Notes under the pieces: model-generated
What the model was told of the DNA's origin: nothing
The model's input: only the letters and a program-made list of their open reading frames with translations
The model's database searches: none
Made by a program: the position numbers and the translations under genes
Part shown: piece by piece, positions 4,994 through 7,569 of the stretch
Numbering within the stretch: the stretch's first letter is position 1
Layout of the letters: each line of letters starts with the position of its first letter
Origin: an uncultured Acetatifactor sp.
GTDB lineage: Bacteria; Bacillota; Clostridia; Lachnospirales; Lachnospiraceae
Assembly: GCA_947626405.1 (NCBI GenBank)
Contig: CANQSE010000088.1
Location: 1-7,569, forward strand
Direction of reading: 5' to 3'
DNA length: 7,569 nucleotides

Positions 4994-5022
4994 TTGTAGA
5001 TTTTGGGTAAAAATGGTATAGA
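4994..5022 (+). promoter_or_regulatory. Possible promoter of the small GNAT gene
   Basis: TTGTAG (4994-4999), a 17-nt spacer and TATAGA (5017-5022), preceded by a TGG extended -10. Transcription would start near 5029, about 34 nt before the ATG at 5063. The -35 box is a poor match. Confidence 0.5.
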
Positions 5023-5062
5023 GAAATTAGACACTTATTATAAAAATAATGGGAGGGTGAAT

Positions 5063-5491
5063 ATGGGCGAGGATATTTGCGAAAAAATTAGGCTTGTTGA
5101 TAATATTTTACAAGCTGAGGATTTTATAAGGTTACGAATTCAAACAGGATTTGCTGAGATACCAGTAGATCATGCTAGAAAGGCTTTGCAGAATGGGTTA
5201 ATAAATGTTTCTGCAATATATAATGGGGAACTTGTGGGAATGGGTAGACTTGTTGGGGATGGCGCTATGTATTGGTATCTTCAAGAAATAATAATTTTGC
5301 CTCAATTTCAACGAAAAGGTATTGGTACTATGATTGTTAATCACTTAGTTGATTATGCAAGAGCAAATTCTATTACTGGAAAATTTACAACAATCGGAGG
5401 AGTTTCAGTTAAAGGAAAAGAACCATTTTATGAGAAAATGGGATTTGAGATTATCTCAAATGGAATTAAAAAGATGATAGAAATCGAATAA
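5063..5491 (+). CDS. GNAT family N-acetyltransferase
   Basis: A 142-residue single-domain acetyltransferase that would transfer an acetyl group from acetyl-CoA to an amine; the substrate is unknown. The acetyl-CoA-binding motif A is clear: a hydrophobic strand (WYLQEIIILP, 71-80) followed by Q83-R-K-G-I-G88, matching Q/R-x-x-G-x-G/A. The C-terminal PFYEKMGFE (121-129) is the usual last GNAT strand and turn. I placed the start at ATG 5063, with GGAGGG 5 nt upstream, instead of the in-frame TTG at 5003, which would put the start upstream of the -10 box. The gene is clearly A+T-rich in third positions compared with aspS and the dehydrogenase, a sign of recent transfer. It could be an antibiotic, peptide or small-molecule acetyltransferase; sequence does not decide. 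Confidence 0.88.
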   Translation: MGEDICEKIRLVDNILQAEDFIRLRIQTGFAEIPVDHARKALQNGLINVSAIYNGELVGMGRLVGDGAMYWYLQEIIILPQFQRKGIGTMIVNHLVDYARANSITGKFTTIGGVSVKGKEPFYEKMGFEIISNGIKKMIEIE

Positions 5492-5514
5492 AAAAGAGTG
5501 TGAGATAACTAATA

Positions 5515-5543
5515 GGTGGTATCCACCACAAGGTTTTCTTGTG
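5515..5543 (+). other. Two short adjacent stem-loops before the leader ORF
   Basis: GGTGG-TAT-CCACC (5515-5527) and CACAAG-N5-CTTGTG (5527-5543) follow the stop of the small GNAT gene. A T-rich stretch begins right after the second stem, so together they could act as a weak terminator or be part of the leader fold of the next gene. Confidence 0.35.
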
Positions 5544-5582
5544 TTTATATAGATATTTTTTATGTAAAGGAGTTGAAGTGAA

Positions 5583-5645
5583 ATGAAAAATATTGTTAAG
5601 TTACATTCAAACACGGAGGGTGACTATAATTTAGCTCTCCGTTAG
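5583..5645 (+). CDS. 20-codon leader peptide ORF
   Basis: ATG 5583 to TAG 5645 encodes a 20-residue peptide (starts MKNIVKLHS, ends NLALR). AAAGGAG (5566-5572) lies 10 nt upstream and the stop is 16 nt before the ATG at 5662. It is too short to be an enzyme. Its 3' part forms the 5' arm of a stem-loop whose other arm can pair instead with the downstream ribosome binding site. That layout is typical of leader peptides in translational attenuation, as known for erm and cat genes. It may instead be the remnant of a longer gene. Confidence 0.5.
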   Translation: MKNIVKLHSNTEGDYNLALR

Positions 5646-5657
5646 TTAATAAGGAGA
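5613..5657 (+). promoter_or_regulatory. Candidate translational attenuator with alternative pairings
   Basis: ACGGAGGG (5613-5620, inside the leader ORF) can pair with CTCTCCGT (5635-5642) over 8 bp. The same TCTCC (5636-5640) can pair with GGAGA (5653-5657), the Shine-Dalgarno region of the tandem-GNAT gene. The two structures exclude each other, so ribosome position on the leader ORF could expose or hide that site. The second pairing is only 5 bp and may be weak. Confidence 0.4.
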
Positions 5658-5661
5658 ATTG

Positions 5662-6614
5662 ATGGACATATTTAATTTTGAAAAAAACACGTTACGGAAG
5701 CAATGCAAATTGCCCTTGCAAACTACTATGATGAGCGGCAGTATGTAAAAGATTTACCACAGGCGTGCGATATTCCTGACTTATACAGTTTCGCTGAGAA
5801 TGGATTGGGTGTTGCTGCATTCGAAAATGAAAAGATGATAGGCTTCTTATGCTGTTGTGAACCTTTTGACAATGCGTTTCGTGCCACTGATGTGAGGGGT
5901 GTTTTTTCTCCTATGGGTGCAAATGCAGCCGTTTCTAAAAACCGATCAAAAATTTATACAGCAATGTATCAAGCGGCAGGGAAAAAGTGGGTAAGAACCG
6001 GAGCGGTTTCCCATGCAATCTGCTTATACGCCCATGATGAAGAACTTCAACAACAGTTTTTCCGGTATGGCTTTGGGCTGCGCTGTTTAGATGCTATTCG
6101 TCCGATGGAATTGATTGACTGTGAATCTTGTGCAGGCTATGATTTTGTCGAATTGACAAAAGACGAATGCCATCTTGTCTATCCGCTTCATTTAGCGTTG
6201 TACCGCCACTATTGCGAAAGTCCTTTCTTTATGTATCGCAAGCCTGAAACACTAGAAGAGTTTATAGTATGCTCCATGCAGGAAGGGGGACGTTACTTTG
6301 TGGCAAAGCAGAACGGAAAATTATGTGCCTTTGTAAAAATTTCTGTTCCCGGTGAAACGTTTGTTACAACGGGTAACACTTATCGGCATATCAGAGGTGC
6401 ATACTGCCTGTCGGAGCACAGGGGTAAGGGATTATATCAAAATTTATTGAACTTCACCATATCTGCGTTGAGAAAAGAAGGCTATACCAGACTTGGAGTA
6501 GACTTTGAAAGCTTCAACCCAACAGCCCGCGGATTTTGGCTAAAATATTTTAATGCTTATACCAATAGTGTAGTAAGAAGGATTGATGAGAGAATTACGC
6601 AGCTTAGATTATAA
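5662..6614 (+). CDS. Tandem-GNAT acetyltransferase with a -1 frame change near its start
   Basis: The uninterrupted body is 5703-6614 (303 residues from an internal ATG). The N-terminal half has a GNAT-like core (GLGVAAFENEKMIGF, about 34-48, closing with RYGFG near 121). The C-terminal half has a clearer acetyl-CoA motif, H239-R-G-K-G-L, and the closing VDFESFNPTARGFW of GNAT proteins, so two GNAT domains are fused. The internal ATG has no good ribosome binding site, while ATG 5662 has AAGGAG 5 nt upstream and starts MDIFNFEK in another frame. A -1 shift at A AAA AAC (5682-5688) joins the two as MDIFNFEKKHVTEAMQIA, a natural GNAT N-terminus of 317 residues in total. Without a shift the ribosome stops at 5748 after 28 codons. 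Possible readings are programmed or transcriptional slippage, a real loss of one A, a sequencing error, or translation from 5703. The substrate is unknown. Confidence 0.75.
5682..5688 (+). other. Slippery heptamer A AAA AAC
   Basis: The zero frame from ATG 5662 reads GAA AAA AAC, which fits the canonical -1 slippery pattern X XXY YYZ. Slipping back one base leads exactly into the open frame of the tandem-GNAT body. The A7 run (5681-5687) would equally favour RNA polymerase slippage to A8, which gives the same joined frame. Confidence 0.5.
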
Positions 6615-6678
6615 AAATGTGTTCTCCATTTATTATTTAGTGGTGGTAAGGAAAAATAGGTTTTTTGATGTTTATCCC

Positions 6679-6700
6679 TACATGGTGCTAGCACCATGTA
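6679..6700. repeat. Perfect 22-bp palindrome
   Basis: Each half is TACATGGTGCT or its exact complement, with no spacer. As RNA it would form a 9-bp stem with a CUAG loop, but no U-run follows. It lies 27 nt upstream of the -35 box at 6727, so a dimeric regulator site or a recombination-associated palindrome are both possible. Confidence 0.6.
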
Positions 6701-6726
6701 AATAAAGTCATTAAAGAGAAAATGGG

Positions 6727-6754
6727 TTGTCAATTTGCGAGGATTTGTTATAAT
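6727..6754 (+). promoter_or_regulatory. Orphan sigma-A promoter
   Basis: TTGTCA (6727-6732), a 16-nt spacer and a perfect TATAAT (6749-6754). Transcription would begin near 6761 and run into the S51 remnant. The only ORF right behind it (6757-6849, 30 codons) starts 2 nt after the -10 box, so it cannot be translated normally from this promoter. It looks like a promoter whose gene has been lost or replaced. Confidence 0.6.
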
Positions 6755-6826
6755 ATATGCGTGGCAACATTTGGGTAACAGAAAATCAGCAAGCCATAAT
6801 AAATGATGTAATTGAAGTAAAAAAAG

Positions 6827-6882
6827 GCGTGTATTTGCACATAACTTAAACAAATATAGTTAAGAACAACAAAGAACACGCC
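6827..6882. repeat. 7-bp inverted repeat ending at the composition junction
   Basis: GGCGTGT (6827-6833) and ACACGCC (6876-6882) are perfect inverted copies 42 nt apart. On the minus strand the structure is followed by seven T (6820-6826), so it resembles a long-loop terminator for a minus-strand transcript. Its right arm ends where A+T-rich DNA gives way to the peptidase remnant, so it could also be an element end. Confidence 0.4.
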
Positions 6883-6883
6883 G

Positions 6884-7192
6884 AGACACGACGGTATCGC
6901 TATAGGATACAGCGCCGGCGCAGTTGTTCAGCTGGCGGAATACCATTTGTCACCTGACAAAGACTACCCGGAATTTCAATATTACAATGGGCTTCCATAC
7001 TTGAGGGATTTTTATGTTGAAGTGCATTATGAGGACACTGATATTCAAAATAATGCCATTCGGCGCGTCATTTCTGAACGGGGAAAAACCGTATATGCAA
7101 CCGCCCGCGGGGCCGGAGCGATACTCGTTGACAATGGGAGCGTAAAATTGCTTGGAAATGTAAGAACATTCAAAGCCCCTAAGGGAAATTAG
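6884..7192 (+). pseudogene. 5'-truncated S51 family peptidase (dipeptidase E-like / class I glutamine amidotransferase-like fold)
   Basis: The open frame encodes only the C-terminal half of an S51-type protein, about 103 residues against roughly 210-240 for the family. The nucleophile elbow GYSAGA is present (Ser codon 6911-6913), and a His in EVHYED (7025-7027) follows 38 residues later, close to the Ser-His spacing of E. coli peptidase E (S120, H157). The end is intact (VKLLGNVRTFKAPKGN, stop at 7190-7192). The N-terminal half is absent. The frame is closed by a stop at 6857-6859, the residues before HDGIAIG do not look like the family, and there is no ATG or ribosome binding site; the first possible start is a TTG at 6947, beyond the catalytic Ser. 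I read it as a remnant cut off by insertion or deletion with its breakpoint near 6882. No N-terminal piece is visible elsewhere in the window. Confidence 0.75.
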
Positions 7193-7214
7193 GATACCGG
7201 CCGGCCTTTTGGCT

Positions 7215-7248
7215 AAACCGCGGCGGGAGCCCCCAGAATATGCGGTTT
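7215..7248 (+). other. Imperfect stem-loop between the S51 remnant and the kinase gene
   Basis: AAACCGC (7215-7221) pairs with GCGGTTT (7242-7248) around a G+C-rich 20-nt loop. A CCGGCCGG palindrome (7197-7204) lies just upstream. It may terminate the peptidase transcript, but no U-run follows the stem. Confidence 0.3.
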
Positions 7249-7306
7249 TGGCAGGAAAGTATTCAGCAAATACAGCATGATGATAAACAAGAATTGTGAG
7301 GCGAAA

Positions 7307-7569
7307 ATGGCAAAACTTATTTTTATTTCGGGTCCCTGCGGATGTGGAAAATCGACTTTTTCAGAAGATTATGCAAGACATCTTGTCGATCAGTTCGGAA
7401 AGACAGTTTATGTGATCCATGGCGATGATTTTCACAGGGGATTTATAGAACCGGAGGATAAGGGTGATTTCTTTGTGGATGGCGAGGCGTCTGATTCGGT
7501 ACATTGGGAAGATATCCTGCGGTTTAACTGGGACTGCATTATAGAGACGGCGGGCAGAGCGCTCAGGCA
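7307..7569 (+). CDS. P-loop kinase-like ATP-binding protein (uridine kinase-like), cut by the window edge
   Basis: The first 87 codons of a gene running off the window. The Walker A loop is G9-P-C-G-C-G14-K15-S16-T17 right after the first strand (KLIFIS). The following HGDDFHRGF (about 38-46) resembles the DDF/DDFY segment of uridine kinase and phosphoribulokinase-like enzymes, so phosphorylation of a small metabolite is likely; the substrate is not identifiable from this half. I chose ATG 7307 because GAGG (7298-7301) lies 5 nt upstream and the product then starts directly before the first strand. In-frame ATGs at 7277 and 7280 are alternatives with no good ribosome binding site. Base composition is like that of aspS, which suggests resident chromosome. 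Confidence 0.8.
   Translation, partial: MAKLIFISGPCGCGKSTFSEDYARHLVDQFGKTVYVIHGDDFHRGFIEPEDKGDFFVDGEASDSVHWEDILRFNWDCIIETAGRALR

Noticed and set aside
6557..6853. Minus-strand open frame of 98 codons rich in Leu and His
   Set aside because: It crosses the 3' end of the tandem-GNAT gene, a perfect palindrome and a plus-strand promoter. There is no ribosome binding site, and the translation is typical of A+T-rich antisense.
7197..7206. CCGGCCGG/GGCCGGCC as a regulatory palindrome
   Set aside because: It is too short and simple, and not placed relative to any promoter.

Overview
The window looks like chromosomal DNA of an anaerobic Firmicute of the Clostridia, most likely a Lachnospiraceae-type gut bacterium. 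The grounds are the strong AGGAGG-type ribosome binding sites, sigma-A promoters close to consensus, A+T-rich spacers, and a type III toxin-antitoxin locus of a kind known from Eubacterium/Coprococcus relatives. The organism call is inference, because no rRNA or other marker is present.

Layout. On the minus strand, aspS (aspartyl-tRNA synthetase, 113-1873) has its own promoter and a textbook terminator. Divergent from it, on the plus strand, is the main item of interest, a complete type III (protein-RNA) toxin-antitoxin locus that best fits the CptIN family. It has a perfect TTGACA-N17-TATAAT promoter (2057-2085), two 45-nt tandem RNA antitoxin repeats (2116-2205), an intrinsic terminator (2210-2247) and the endoribonuclease toxin gene (2267-2746). 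Each repeat can fold as the same H-type pseudoknot, and the two copies differ by a compensatory base-pair change. GAAAA boxes at 2112, 2156 and 2202 frame the units. A perfect 9-bp inverted repeat abuts the promoter. Next is an Fe-ADH-fold dehydrogenase of the sn-glycerol-1-phosphate dehydrogenase type (GTG start, 2847-3902). A two-gene operon of unrecognised function follows (4200-4858), with its own strong promoter and a 25-nt overlap between the genes.

From about 4860 to 6880 the DNA is visibly A+T-rich and looks acquired. It holds a small GNAT acetyltransferase (5063-5491), a 20-codon leader ORF with a possible translational attenuator (5583-5657), and a tandem-GNAT protein (5662-6614). 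The well-placed start of that last gene is separated from its body by a -1 frame change exactly at a canonical A AAA AAC slippery heptamer. A perfect 22-bp palindrome, an orphan promoter and an inverted repeat fill the rest. This segment ends abruptly at about 6882 against a 5'-truncated S51-family peptidase remnant (6884-7192). The window closes inside a P-loop kinase gene (7307 to the edge).

How the parts relate. aspS is housekeeping. The promoter, repeats, terminator and toxin gene form one self-regulating module: the terminator should keep antitoxin RNA in excess over toxin mRNA. The remaining plus-strand genes appear to be separate transcription units in a region that has taken up accessory cargo. 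Positions 1-60 hold nothing I can assign.
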